From contig MU001702.1 in the NCBI GenBank assembly GCA_010093515.1, positions 196,738 to 254,217 on the forward strand: DNA of 57,480 bases. The letters run 5' to 3'. Numbering within the stretch: the first letter of the stretch is position 1; every line of letters starts with the position of its first letter. A program made the position numbers and the translations under genes. The notes under the pieces were generated by a model, which was given only the letters and a program-made list of their open reading frames with translations, was not told the origin of the DNA and did no database searches. Below are positions 1-9,902 of this stretch, piece by piece. The DNA comes from Lineolata rhizophorae (lineage: Eukaryota > Ascomycota > Dothideomycetes > Lineolatales > Lineolataceae).

Positions 1-44
1 AATTGGCAGAGATATGGTGGATTGGGTTGAGGTAGTGGCGAAAC

Positions 45-90
45 CAACGCAGCCAGGGGGTCAACGCAGCCAGGGGGTGGACCACGTTAG
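45..90. repeat. 17-bp tandem duplication at left terminus plus conserved inner motif
   Basis: Two exact copies of the 17-bp unit CAACGCAGCCAGGGGGT occupy 45-61 and 62-78, followed by GGACCACGTTAG. The same layout occurs inverted at the right end of the window (57438-57480): 17-bp period, the core CCAGGGGGTG, a three-base spacer, then CACGTTAG. Both copies are followed on the inner side by an AT-rich tract. This resembles the terminal region of a DNA transposon or MITE with internal subrepeats. The family is not identified. Confidence 0.7.
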
Positions 91-823
91 TATATCTAGT
101 ATATAGGTAATCTATAGTATCTAGTATACAAAAGGCCTATTTATAGTAATCTAGTTAACTAACCTAGCGTAGTTTCTCTAAACCTTAGTAGTAAAATTTA
201 CTATTTTAGGCTAGTATATAGGGTGGTTAGCAAGGCTAGCTATAATTAGTCTAAGACGGTAAACTAGGGCGCTACGGCTATGAGCGCTATGGCAAAGCCT
301 AAGCTACTAAATAATAACGACTATATGGTATCTGCGGTGCCTGCTGCGCCCGCGGGTTGATCGCGCGGGGCCGGAAGATGCGCGTGAAAGCTGGCGATGA
401 GTCAGGACGCGTCGCGGTGGGCGCGCCTGGTCACGTGCATACACTCCGCCCGCCGCACCCCACCGGCGTCCCCGACCAAGCTGCCAGGCACACCACCACC
501 ACGTCGCGGTCGCCTTCCGGCCGGCGTCCAGTAGGTACCCGCCTGCTCTGATTCGAGCGCCGCCGTCCTTCAAGAAGCTGCTCGGCCCGCGCGCGAGCTG
601 AGCCCAGCCGCCGGCGGCTGCTAGGTCGCTCCCACGCGGCTGGCGGGCACGCGGCAGCCGGGCGGCACGTACGGTTCCACGTACCAGGCAGGCGCCAGCG
701 CTGGCCGACATCACTTTCGCTCCCAGCCCGCCCGCCGCCTTCCTACACCCTCGGACCCGACTCTTGCCACTCCTTCTCATCCTCGTCCGTCGCTTTTTTC
801 GGCTTTGACTCGCAAATGTCTCC
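91..823. other. AT-rich repeat body, then promoter of the F-box-like gene
   Basis: Positions 91-330 are AT-rich with recurring TATAG, CTAGTATA and AATCTA words and look like decayed repeat sequence belonging to the left terminus. From about 340 the composition jumps to GC-rich, CG-laden sequence that serves as the promoter and leader of the gene starting at 824. The long open frames here on both strands are a by-product of GC richness. No gene is supported. Confidence 0.5.
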
Positions 824-827
824 ATGA
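816..827 (+). promoter_or_regulatory. Four-codon uORF overlapping the start codon (ATGA)
   Basis: ATG TCT CCA TGA lies at 816-827. Its stop overlaps the main start codon at 824-826, so the two share ATGA. A scanning ribosome that uses the first ATG would terminate on top of the next one, an arrangement suited to termination-reinitiation. This also supports 824 as the main start. Whether it is translated is unknown. Confidence 0.45.
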
Positions 828-2534
828 TCGCGCCCGACAACGAGAATCCCAGCCGGCTTCCGCAATTCGGACGTCAGGCCATGGGCTCCAGGCCGGCGGC
901 CGCCCCGCCACCCAGCCTCGATGCCCGCCCAAGCAGCGTGTTGGTTTTCAGCACTCCGCCTCCAAATACAAAGGCAAAGCTTTTGAGAACGAGCAGAAGC
1001 GCTGGCGCGCCAAACCCTTCGAGCCCTCCGAGCCCTTTAGCCAACAAGTCCGCGTCAGCGGATAATACACCGACCACGTGCCCCCCAACGCCGTCACGTC
1101 AGCTAGACAGCCTCAAGGCCTTCACTTTCAAGTCCTCATACTCGGGTTACATATCCTTCGAGCCCAAGAAACGGATACCCGTGCAGCCGTTTCGCTTTAT
1201 GGATCTGCCGCTCGAGCTTCGCTGCCGGATATACGAGCTGGCCATTCCCCAAATAGTCCGGAGCGGGCCGCAATCGCGAGTGACGGTGATGGCCATGGAC
1301 TTGGCCGCGCCCGACACCCCATGGGAGAAGTGCAAGTGCGGTACGTGTAGCAAAGAGGATGAGGCCAAATCGAAATCGCCCTCTCGGTCGCCAACAGGCC
1401 TCCCAGCTACCAGATCGCGCCGTAATTCGTCCCCTTCGACCTCGTCGTCTTCGTCGTCTTCGTCAGACTCGTCAGATTCTACTCACTCTTCCGACTCAGA
1501 TCTTTCCTCGACTCAACCCACGCCGCACCGTTCTCCCAGCACGCAGCGCAACGGCGCATCTGCAACTCCCGTTCCTAATCCGCAGCAAACCGTCAACTCA
1601 TCAGTGGGCAACACCAGTTCGCTCCCAGTGAGCCGCTCGGGCCGTTGCCGCCATCCAAAGGCATCCCCGCTACGTCCACATCCCCTCCCGCCTCTCCTGC
1701 AAGTCTCGCGCACCATCTGCACCGAAATCCTCCAGCTCTATTACTCCCGCAACTACTGGTACCTGCAAGACTGGCGCGAATCGGGCTCCTTTATTCTCTT
1801 TTCGGGGTTTTTGCACCGCTTGGGAAAGCCCGCCGCGGCTTCCCTCCGCGATATTTACCTATCCCTCCCTGGCTGGGACATGCGATTCTCGCCCGACGCC
1901 CGCAACACATCTCCTAGTGATCTCAGCGCAATCGCGAAAGACAGCGATGACGGCTATAGGATGCTGAGTGCTGCGAGAGAGCTGGTGGGGCTCCTAGCAA
2001 AGTACGAGATTAATGCGAATCTAACGCTAGCGGCCCAGAGCCAAAGAGCATTAGAGACGGTGGAGGAGTTCATAAACGAAGCAGAGTGCATGGCAAAGAG
2101 TGGTAGGATATGGGGAAACGCGATGGATCAAATAAACGGCTTGGATAAAAACGGCGCTTGGTCGTTCTCAAAGTGGTGGGAGCATAGAAAGAAGAACTTG
2201 AAGAAGGACAGGGAGGGTACGTTAACCCGATGTCATCGCTTCTGCGCTACGTCGAGTGATTCTAGCTACTGCAAAGGCTCGAACTCTAGTCCGTGCGAAA
2301 TTACACTGTCGAGCCCCTGAAACTCAAGGCTAACATGCAGATAATCTCCTAGACCTAAATGCCACGCCACTCTTCGAAGGTGACATGGTTCAACGTAAAA
2401 TCTTCGTCGACCTTCGAGTCAAGCTTGCCGAGCCCGCACCATCAAATGGAGCTAAAACATCATCAGTTGGCGAAGTAGCGGGCAAGGTCGCCAACATGAG
2501 CTTGATAGACGAGGGCCGCGATGAGGACGGCTAG
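824..2534 (+). CDS. F-box-like (fungal 2EXR-type) protein of unknown function
   Basis: Two exons, 824-2216 and 2341-2534, close in frame to 528 aa. The donor is GGTACGT at 2217 and the acceptor CATGCAG at 2340, with a GCTAAC branch site just before it. The first 120 residues are Ser/Pro-rich and probably disordered. Near residue 123 is the motif FMDLPLELRCRIYELAI, typical of the large family of fungal proteins with an N-terminal F-box-like or 2EXR domain. Residues 170-270 are a serine-rich insertion. After it comes a conserved-looking segment with CTEILQLYYSRNYWYL and an FLHRLG motif, as in other members of this family. Such proteins are presumed substrate adaptors, but no partner can be named. 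Ending translation inside the intron would give a 498-aa version with an uncharacteristic Ser/Cys tail, so the spliced form is preferred. Confidence 0.7.
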
Positions 2535-3784
2535 CGCGAGTACGCTATAGAAGCAGGCAGAAAACGGGTTAAAATGTGGAGGGGATTGAAGCCTGGCGGA
2601 GAAGGAGCATGAGCCCACGTGGGCTGTCCGCAGGCTTGGGCATACTGTGGTTTCGATATACCTTTGGCGCTTGGGTATTACTTAGCATGGTTTAGTCGGG
2701 GGCCTGTCCTTTATGCCAATGCTAAGAGTTTGCCGTAGTTATTTTCAGTCATTTTGACGTTGGGAATTGTAAGGAGCAGCACGCACTCTAGGCAAGCCAG
2801 AAACCAGATCAAGGCCTTGGGCAGAGAATTCAATTGCATGCCTCTTGGCTTTTTTTTTATTTTTTTTTTTTCCCCATATAATGGATGTAGCGAATTCGAT
2901 GCCGCCCGCTAGAGTGACTTTTGAGTCCGGAGGGTTAATGAAGTGACAGTGCATAAATGTCACGTGATCACATGTGCGCCTTGGATAAGGCCAGGCCTCC
3001 AGTCACGTGCTTTCGCGCAATTCGATGCTAGCGGTCGCCTCTTGAAAGTTGAGGCCTCTGCGGAGAACCCTGTTCGTCTCGCAAGTGTCACGGACTGCTT
3101 CGCTGCGGTAGAATCCTGCACGCCGGCTCGTAGGACCCCAGCTTTTCTTCTTGCGCACGTTGTAGGTACCACCGTCGTTGCAAGGACCGGCCCGAGGCGT
3201 ACGGAGTACATACTACGTACATATGTACTAGGTACATGTGGACGGTCCAATTTTCCATTTGGTGACTAGTGCGTTGGGCCTATCGATAGGCCGATTGCGT
3301 GCTCTGCGCCATGCCCAATCAGGGCCCGCCATCCACGGGAGCGCGGCTCCAGCCAGACCGCGCAACGCGCTTTCCGCACCGGGGCCATGGCGCAATCACG
3401 TCCTCTGCTTGCAAATTCGAAATTGCCCTTTTGGTGCTGCTCCTGCCGGCTGTTGCACTGCCGATGCCGCTGGTTCCTCTGCTATTTCCGCTCCTCCGCG
3501 TTTCCGCCCTTTTTTATCCCGTTAGCCATGTTGGTGCCCTTTCACTCTCTTCTTCTCCCTCCTTTTCTCTCAATTGAGGGCCATTCCTTCCTGCTCTTGG
3601 GTGGGCATTGAGAGTCGTCTACCCACGTTCTTCCGACCGCGAGCTTTCTACCTGTCTCAACTTTCTGGTCGAAGTCCTCTACATTCAGTTTGAGTCTGTT
3701 GTTCAATCAAGTCGTTGGCCTTGTAGGTGGCTGCTCTTCTGGCCTCTCCCTTCTTCGGCATATCAACGGTCGACCTTATCCAAG
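2535..3784. other. Intergenic; MET10 promoter and leader
   Basis: No gene is seen. The stretch holds a long T-rich run at 2851-2871, two TCACGTG E-boxes (annotated separately) and a pyrimidine-rich tract at about 3540-3600 typical of fungal core promoters and leaders. The frame of MET10 stays open upstream to about 3608 but without an ATG before 3785. Confidence 0.5.
2960..3009. promoter_or_regulatory. Two TCACGTG E-boxes upstream of MET10
   Basis: TCACGTGA is at 2960-2967 and TCACGTG at 3003-3009, about 780-825 bp upstream of the MET10 start. In Saccharomyces, TCACGTG is the Cbf1 site that with Met4/Met28 drives sulfur genes including MET10. Use of the sites in this organism is inferred. 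The same motif occurs near other genes in this window, so it is not specific. Confidence 0.4.
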
Positions 3785-6700
3785 ATGCATCTCCACCACG
3801 ACTCGCCATTTGGAGGTGGTACGGCAGCTACTCCGCAGCCGCGGACCCAGAATGCTGACCTCGAGGCGCAAAAGCCTCCTCTTCAACAAACACCACGGCA
3901 GCGGGGCGTCTCGGCCGAGGCTCCTCCTGTCCCTTCCACGGCGCTCCCGTTTACACTTCCCTTACGCCTTTCGTCCATTTCTGGCCCTACCTATGTCACC
4001 GCGCAAACTTTGATCCAACAAGTTTCTCACACGCTCTCGGATCACATCTTCACGTACTCGCCACCATCATTTGATCTCGACGTATCCCTGCGTCAATGGG
4101 CCGCCATGCCCAGCAAGAATACGTTCGGCTTCACGCCGTCTTTGTCTCCGCCCATGGAAACTCGCACCGGCGCCGCCAGCCTCGCTCTCGGCTACATCTT
4201 CAGCGCTGACTTCGATGAGTCGAAGCGCCACGTCCCGCAGTCAATCCTCGCTTCGACGGCGTCCTTGGTCCAAATGAGGCCCCAGCTCGACACTCTTGTG
4301 CGTCTGTATGGCGCTGCCAACCCGGTCGTCGCGCATGTTGCGGCTGCCGATTACGTCGCGAATGCGGCGGGCGGCAAGGGCGCGCTAACGGCCGATTACG
4401 CGGGCGTCCTGGATGTGGCGGCCGACATGGGTCTAGCATGCGTAGCTAGCGGCGACGCGAGGGAGGCGCAGCACATGGCGATGCTAGCCACTCTGATTGC
4501 AAGGTTGGGAGGCGTGCCAAGTATTCACATGTGGGATGGAGTCCGATTGGGAAGGGAGACGTCAAGAGTCGTGGATGCCTTGAGTGCGGAAAGGGTGGGC
4601 GCTGTGTACCGCGCAGTTGAGCGGGAGGTGGATGTAGGATCGACTGTTTCTGCGGCCGCCAGCGAGGAAGAGAAAGGCGCAAGGGTGGAGAAGGTCCTGG
4701 ATGCGCTGAACGAGGAGCTGGGGACGCAGTATGGCTTCTTCGAGTATAGCGGCCACTCGCATGCGGAAACCGTGCTTGTAGTTTTCGGCTCTGTCGAGGC
4801 AACTATGGGCGCGCAAGTAGCCGCATCTCTAGCGAAGCAGATCGCCACCAAGGTTGGAGTCATCAACGTGCGCCTGTACAGGCCTTTCATCGAAGAATCA
4901 TTTCTTGCTGCTCTCCCGAGCACTGTACGCAATGTCAAGGTTCTGGGGCAAGTCAAGGACTTCACGGCAGTGAGGGACCCTGCCGTGAGCAGCAAATTGT
5001 TCGCCGATGTGCTGGCTGCCATTTGTTTTGACCCGTCGCGCCAGGGCGTCGTCGTAGAAGACGCAAAGTATGCGCGCGAGGAAGTCTGGACCCCTGCGAA
5101 GATTGCGACGCTACTTGCTCCTACCTCTTCAGCCGAGAATTTGGAGCTAGTCGACTTGTCAGACGTCAAGCAATTCGGCTTCTGGGCATTAGACGACAGC
5201 CCGATTGCGACTGCGGGTACGACGGCCACCCCACTTGCACTTGCGCGGTTCCTTTCGAGCACCATCCCCGCAAGCTACCAGAATGTCACCGTTCAGATTG
5301 GATTCGACAACATGATTCAGGGCGGTATCGTGCGTACTGACGTGCGCTGTTCGAAGAAGAGCATCGAAGCGCCCTATCCTATTCAGGACGCAGATATTAT
5401 TGTGGTGGATGACGAGAAGCTTCTCAAGGAGTTTGACGTTCTAGCTAGTGTCCAGAAAGGCGGGAAGATGTTGGTAAAGCTGCCCGGACTGAAGGAGACG
5501 ATTGAGAAAGCGAAGGACGAGGAGAAATTGGCGCAACTGGAGAAAAGACTGCCAGAAGACGTGAGGAAGGAAATCGTGGACAGGGAAATTGAGTTGTTCG
5601 TGCTAGATCCGGCAGCAATTATCAAAGACGATAAGGAAACCGCAGAGGAGGCCACGCTTATGCAGCTCGCTTTCTTGGATCTACTGCAGCCTGAGGCACC
5701 TACGGAAAAGCTTTCCGACTTCACCGGGTTCTCTCCGAAGTCAGTGGAGGGTTTGTCAAATGATCTCGAGAATGCGTTGCGCCATGTCGAGATTCCCGCG
5801 TCCTGGGGGACTGTTGAAAAGACCGAGGAGAAGCAAATCAAGGTCAATAAGCTCGGAAGACAAATCACGGTCAACAGCTTTGTTCCATCAGACCGCGAGG
5901 AGCAGGAACCGCCCAACCTTCTCAGGGATTGGACCAGTGTTGCCAAAGGCATTGCGTTCAAGGAGGCTTACGGCACTGTCCAGTCTCCTCGTCCTGATCT
6001 CAGCCATCTGACGTACACCGTCCACGTCAAGACAAAGAAGCGTCTCACGCCCTCGGCCTACGACCGGAACATCTTCCATATCGAGTTCGACCTCGGTAAC
6101 TCTGGTCTTCAATACAACATTGGCGAGGCTCTCGGCATACACCCTGTGAACGACCCCACCGACGTAGACACCTTTATCAAGTGGTACGGCCTTGATCCGA
6201 CGTCTATTGTCGAAGTCCCGGCGCGTGCCGATGCCGAGAATGGCCTTGAATCCCGCACCGTGTTTCAAGCGCTTAGCCAAAACATCGACATCTTCGGCCG
6301 CCCACCGAAGCGTTTCTACGAGGCTCTTTCTGAATATGCCACCGACGATGCCGAGAAGAAGACGCTATTAGCATTAGGCGGTCCTGAAGGTGCTGTCGAG
6401 TTCAAGCGCCTTGCCGAGGTCGATACCGTCACATTTGCCGATATCCTTCTCGACTACCCGAGTGCGCACCCGCCCTTCGCGGAGCTCGCGCGCATGGTGA
6501 CGCCGTTGAAGCGTCGCGAGTATAGTATTGCATCTGCGCAGGCGGCTGATCCCTCTGTTGTGGCATTACTGATTGTGACCGTCGCCTGGACTGCGCGCGG
6601 GAAGGACCGTTTCGGCCTCGCAACGCGGTACCTCGACTCGCTCAAGATCGGCGCCCCGGTTGCCGTCAGCGTCAAGCCAAGCGTCATGAAGCTGCCCACG

Positions 6701-7180
6701 GATCCTGGTGCGCCCATTATCATGGCCGGCCTCGGCACTGGACTGGCGCCGTTCCGCGCGTTCGCTCAGGAGCGCGCGTTGCGGCGCGCCCGGGGTGAGA
6801 CGCGCGTGGGCCCCGCGGTCCTCTACCTGGGGAGCCGGCGCCTACGCGAGGAGTACCTGTACGGCGAGGAGTGGGAGGCGTATCTGGACGCCGGGGTGCT
6901 GGTGCATGTCGGCCGCGCCTTTTCGCGTGACCAGCCGTATAAGATTTACATCCAGGACCGCATGCGACAGACGCTGGACAACATCAGGAATTGGTACTTG
7001 AAGGAAGGTGGTAGCTTCTACCTGTGCGGGCCGACGTGGCCGGTGCCAGATGTGACGGAGGTGCTGAAAGAGGCTCTCATGTTGGAAGCAAAGGAGAACA
7101 GCAGTAGTAAGAGGTTTGATGGAATGAGGGAGATTGAGCGGTTGAAGGAAGAAGGAAGATATGTGTTGGAGGTCTACTAA
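3785..7180 (+). CDS. MET10: Sulfite reductase [NADPH] flavoprotein alpha component
   Basis: Intronless gene of 1131 aa. The alpha subunit passes electrons from NADPH through FAD to the haemoprotein beta subunit, which reduces sulfite to sulfide in sulfate assimilation (cytosol). Residues 1-650 form the long N-terminal part with similarity to pyruvate:ferredoxin-oxidoreductase-type domains found in fungal Met10. The FAD-binding reductase domain starts near residue 735 (YTVHVKTKKRLTPSAYDRN). The flavin motif RREYSIAS is near 910, the NADPH loop GLGTGLAPFRAF near 981, and YLCGPTWPVPDV near 1080, with an aromatic C-terminus (EVY). The start at 3785 (MHLHHDSPFGGG) is the first ATG of the frame, and the open frame before it has none. 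Length and domain order match the family. High confidence. Confidence 0.95.
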   Translation: MHLHHDSPFGGGTAATPQPRTQNADLEAQKPPLQQTPRQRGVSAEAPPVPSTALPFTLPLRLSSISGPTYVTAQTLIQQVSHTLSDHIFTYSPPSFDLDVSLRQWAAMPSKNTFGFTPSLSPPMETRTGAASLALGYIFSADFDESKRHVPQSILASTASLVQMRPQLDTLVRLYGAANPVVAHVAAADYVANAAGGKGALTADYAGVLDVAADMGLACVASGDAREAQHMAMLATLIARLGGVPSIHMWDGVRLGRETSRVVDALSAERVGAVYRAVEREVDVGSTVSAAASEEEKGARVEKVLDALNEELGTQYGFFEYSGHSHAETVLVVFGSVEATMGAQVAASLAKQIATKVGVINVRLYRPFIEESFLAALPSTVRNVKVLGQVKDFTAVRDPAVSSKLFADVLAAICFDPSRQGVVVEDAKYAREEVWTPAKIATLLAPTSSAENLELVDLSDVKQFGFWALDDSPIATAGTTATPLALARFLSSTIPASYQNVTVQIGFDNMIQGGIVRTDVRCSKKSIEAPYPIQDADIIVVDDEKLLKEFDVLASVQKGGKMLVKLPGLKETIEKAKDEEKLAQLEKRLPEDVRKEIVDREIELFVLDPAAIIKDDKETAEEATLMQLAFLDLLQPEAPTEKLSDFTGFSPKSVEGLSNDLENALRHVEIPASWGTVEKTEEKQIKVNKLGRQITVNSFVPSDREEQEPPNLLRDWTSVAKGIAFKEAYGTVQSPRPDLSHLTYTVHVKTKKRLTPSAYDRNIFHIEFDLGNSGLQYNIGEALGIHPVNDPTDVDTFIKWYGLDPTSIVEVPARADAENGLESRTVFQALSQNIDIFGRPPKRFYEALSEYATDDAEKKTLLALGGPEGAVEFKRLAEVDTVTFADILLDYPSAHPPFAELARMVTPLKRREYSIASAQAADPSVVALLIVTVAWTARGKDRFGLATRYLDSLKIGAPVAVSVKPSVMKLPTDPGAPIIMAGLGTGLAPFRAFAQERALRRARGETRVGPAVLYLGSRRLREEYLYGEEWEAYLDAGVLVHVGRAFSRDQPYKIYIQDRMRQTLDNIRNWYLKEGGSFYLCGPTWPVPDVTEVLKEALMLEAKENSSSKRFDGMREIERLKEEGRYVLEVY

Positions 7181-7972
7181 GTAGTCGTGTAGATGATTGA
7201 AGACTTTCCTCTATAGGAGTTCGGGGTTAATTAGGTTACTTGAAATTGAAAATGGAATGTGGGATAATTTTTCATTGCAAGTTGCATAGGGCTGCATGAA
7301 ATAGCTAGCGAATGCACTATCACACGAAATAGATCAATAAATATCAGAATCTCAACTGGGAAGACAGGGATAGCACATACGAAAGAAAAATAGAACATGC
7401 TGAAGCCAAGTGGTTGAGTGATGAGTGATAGACGATGCATTGGCAATCAAGCAGAGCAGAACAAAGCAGTTACAATTAAGCCTATCTTTAATGCTAGGGA
7501 TGGCATGCACATAAGTATGAACCCAAAAAAAAAAAAAAAACCCCTAAAAAGCATACAAATACTTCACAATAGGCAAGTTAGAGCAAGAAAATTCCCCGGC
7601 ATTAGGGTGGTAGGGGTGCGCAAGAGTAGTGCAAAACCACGGTCAATTCCAAATCCAAAAGAAAATTATGGAAGCTGGCAAATTAGTATTATTTTAGTTT
7701 AATATTTGGAGCCGCTCCAGTTGGTAGAGAACTAGGGTACAGACAAATTGAAACCGTTCGGACGTGACAAAAATGAGACGAACTTCGTATCCAAGGCACA
7801 AGGAAAAATATCCATTGCAACCCATAACGCATATAAAATCCATACGTTAGCGAACCCGCAACTGCGCCAGATAGACAATTCCATGATCATCAACACCTAG
7901 CAGCATCCCCATCAAATTGACGCAACTGTATCGTCCTCATTCTGATGAATTCACCAGATTTATATTTTTCGT
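7181..7972. other. Convergent 3' intergenic region
   Basis: AT-rich spacer between MET10 and the minus-strand MARVEL gene, including an A16 run at 7525-7540. It presumably holds both 3' UTRs. No gene is seen. Confidence 0.5.
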
Positions 7973-8871
7973 CTAGTGCTGTCTTCCACCAGCTCCGTGG
8001 TAACCGGTATCATAGTCGAATTGGCCCTCAGGCACGGCGTACTCGCCCCTTAGAGGCTCCATACCGCTTCCCGCAGCGGGTCTGACAGGCCTCATGTCAT
8101 CGTTATCGTCGCCGGCGTCCCAGGTCACCGAGTTGCGCCCGCCAGCGGGAGTGCCGAACATAGGGATACCACGCTTTCCACCGGAGGCGGCTACGCCAGA
8201 AGGCATTTGGTTGTACTTCCCGCGTGCGGTCATGCGGCGGAAGACGTGAACATCAAGAAGGGCCGATAGAACCGTGGAAACACTGTCCCGGGCAAATATT
8301 AGTCAACCGCACATCGACACGCGCCTGGAAGCATCAGTTGAAATCCGAGGGACACGTACACTCCAAGCAGCGAAAAAGCAAATAGCGCCTTGTACACCCT
8401 GCACACCATCATGCCCGTCCCATCGTGCCAGTGCTTGACGTCGCAAGCATCCCGCAAGGTGCCACTGCTCCACCACGCCAGAAGACCGAAGCCAAGCCCC
8501 CACAGGATCAGGAGCACCGTATTGATGAAAAGATTCAGCCGGGGGTGGAGTCCCGTGAGGATGTGCATGAAAAATGTGAAGATGAGGGCAAGGACGGAGA
8601 GGATAGAGACGGTTATGAGCTAGACAGGATTGGCAGCACTAATCAGCTTCACGATTCTCTAGGGACATGTAAGCAAGCGAGTAACAGGAAAACCAACAAT
8701 AATAAATGTCCACGGTACGCTCCAGCCTTCGTGCTTGAGGTGCCAGATGAAGTAGCACATGACGGCGCCAACGACAGCCGAGGCAAGGAACTGGGCGACG
8801 CGGAGGCCATGGAAGGGGATTCGCGGGTAGGACGAGGGCGCCGTGCGCGTTCTTCGGATTCCGGAGAGCAT
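7973..8871 (-). CDS. MARVEL-type four-helix membrane protein
   Basis: Minus-strand gene of three exons: 8871-8698, 8619-8360 and 8282-7973, totalling 247 aa in frame. The second intron is well defined (GTACGT donor, GACTAAT branch, ACAG acceptor). The first donor (GTTGGT at 8697) is weak, and a nearby GTTACT would also keep frame. There are four hydrophobic segments: about residues 20-43 (LRVAQFLASAVVGAVMCYFI), the start of exon 2 (LITVSILSVLALIFTFFMHI), NTVLLILWGLGFGLLAWW, and ALFAFSLLGVV after the second splice. The opening motif RRTRTAPSSYPRIPFHGLR and the Cys-bearing loop (RDACDVKHW...VCRVYKALF) are typical of a conserved fungal MARVEL-domain family of unknown role at the plasma membrane or secretory membranes. 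The cytosolic tail is Gly- and Asp-rich. Confidence 0.8.
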
Positions 8872-9902
8872 GGTTGTGGTTTGGGACGGAGGTTTATTCA
8901 GAAGGGAAACGAATCGTGAACAAGACGCCAAGATTTTGATATCAACTGATATCCCTTGCGCCCGATTGGGCTCCAGCTGCCGAGGAAGGGAATACCTTGG
9001 TGGATAATATCGGCGACAGTGAAGGAGAGAAGCGAGCGACAGCAATATGCTGGAAAAGGGCTACGGAAGCATCAACGACAGCGTCGACGACATGGCATAA
9101 AAGAGGAGCGCATCAGGCAAAAGCTGGAGAGTCGGAGGAGGAAGGCTGCGCGATTGTCTCAGCTGAATGTGAAACCCACGACAGGAGACGGCCAAGACCT
9201 GGTTCACGTGCCGCTGCCCTGCACGGATCGACCAGCCGCGGCCATTGGCCCGGTGCGACAGCCACGTTGGGGCGCAGCGAGGCTTTGATGGCAATGCGTG
9301 GCGCCGATTGGCCCGGCTGGCGAGACCGAGCCTGCTGAGGGGGAAAGCTGGCGTAAGGCCGGGCTAACTGTGCTGCCGTTCCCCGGGCGGATGAGCACGT
9401 GAAAGCGCGCAATTGCACCCGTAGCCAGCTCCACTGCGGAATGCGCGAAAGCCGCCTGATTACTTCCAAGGACACAAAATTACCGGAAATGGCGCCGTTC
9501 TTTGCCAACGGCACGGAGTTAAGGGCAGACGAGCCTAATCATAAACAGAGCCGCGTCTCTAGAATGTCGGCAATTGGCTTGCTGTGGGATTTGTCAAACA
9601 GCTGATGCTGACTGATGACTCGCATCTGAAAGAAGACGTGTCGGGGCAACATCCCCATCCCTCCGCTCACCCAGGAGGCTCGAGAAGAGGCAGAGCAGTG
9701 ACGTCGAGGCCAGACTGCACTGTGGAATGACTTAACTTGCAGCCACTCGGTGTAAGCAAGATCTCCTGAATAGTCTGCTTTCTTTAGCTCTTTGATACCC
9801 CGCATCATCGCGGCCGCAAAATCAACTCCGATCTCCCCTCTAAGAGTAACAACTGACTATTAAAACATAATTTCAACTCGTTTCCCACTACGATCCGTCA
9901 CG
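8872..9902. other. Divergent promoter region
   Basis: About 1 kb between the minus-strand MARVEL gene and the plus-strand PNPOx/FNR gene. CACGTG is present near 9206 and 9398, and inverted CCAAT boxes (ATTGG) near 9243 and 9306. No gene is supported. Confidence 0.45.

Noticed and set aside
4525-5265. Antisense 246-codon Ser/Thr-rich frame inside MET10
   Set aside because: It lies wholly opposite a strongly supported gene. Its composition mirrors the G/C third-position bias of the sense strand.
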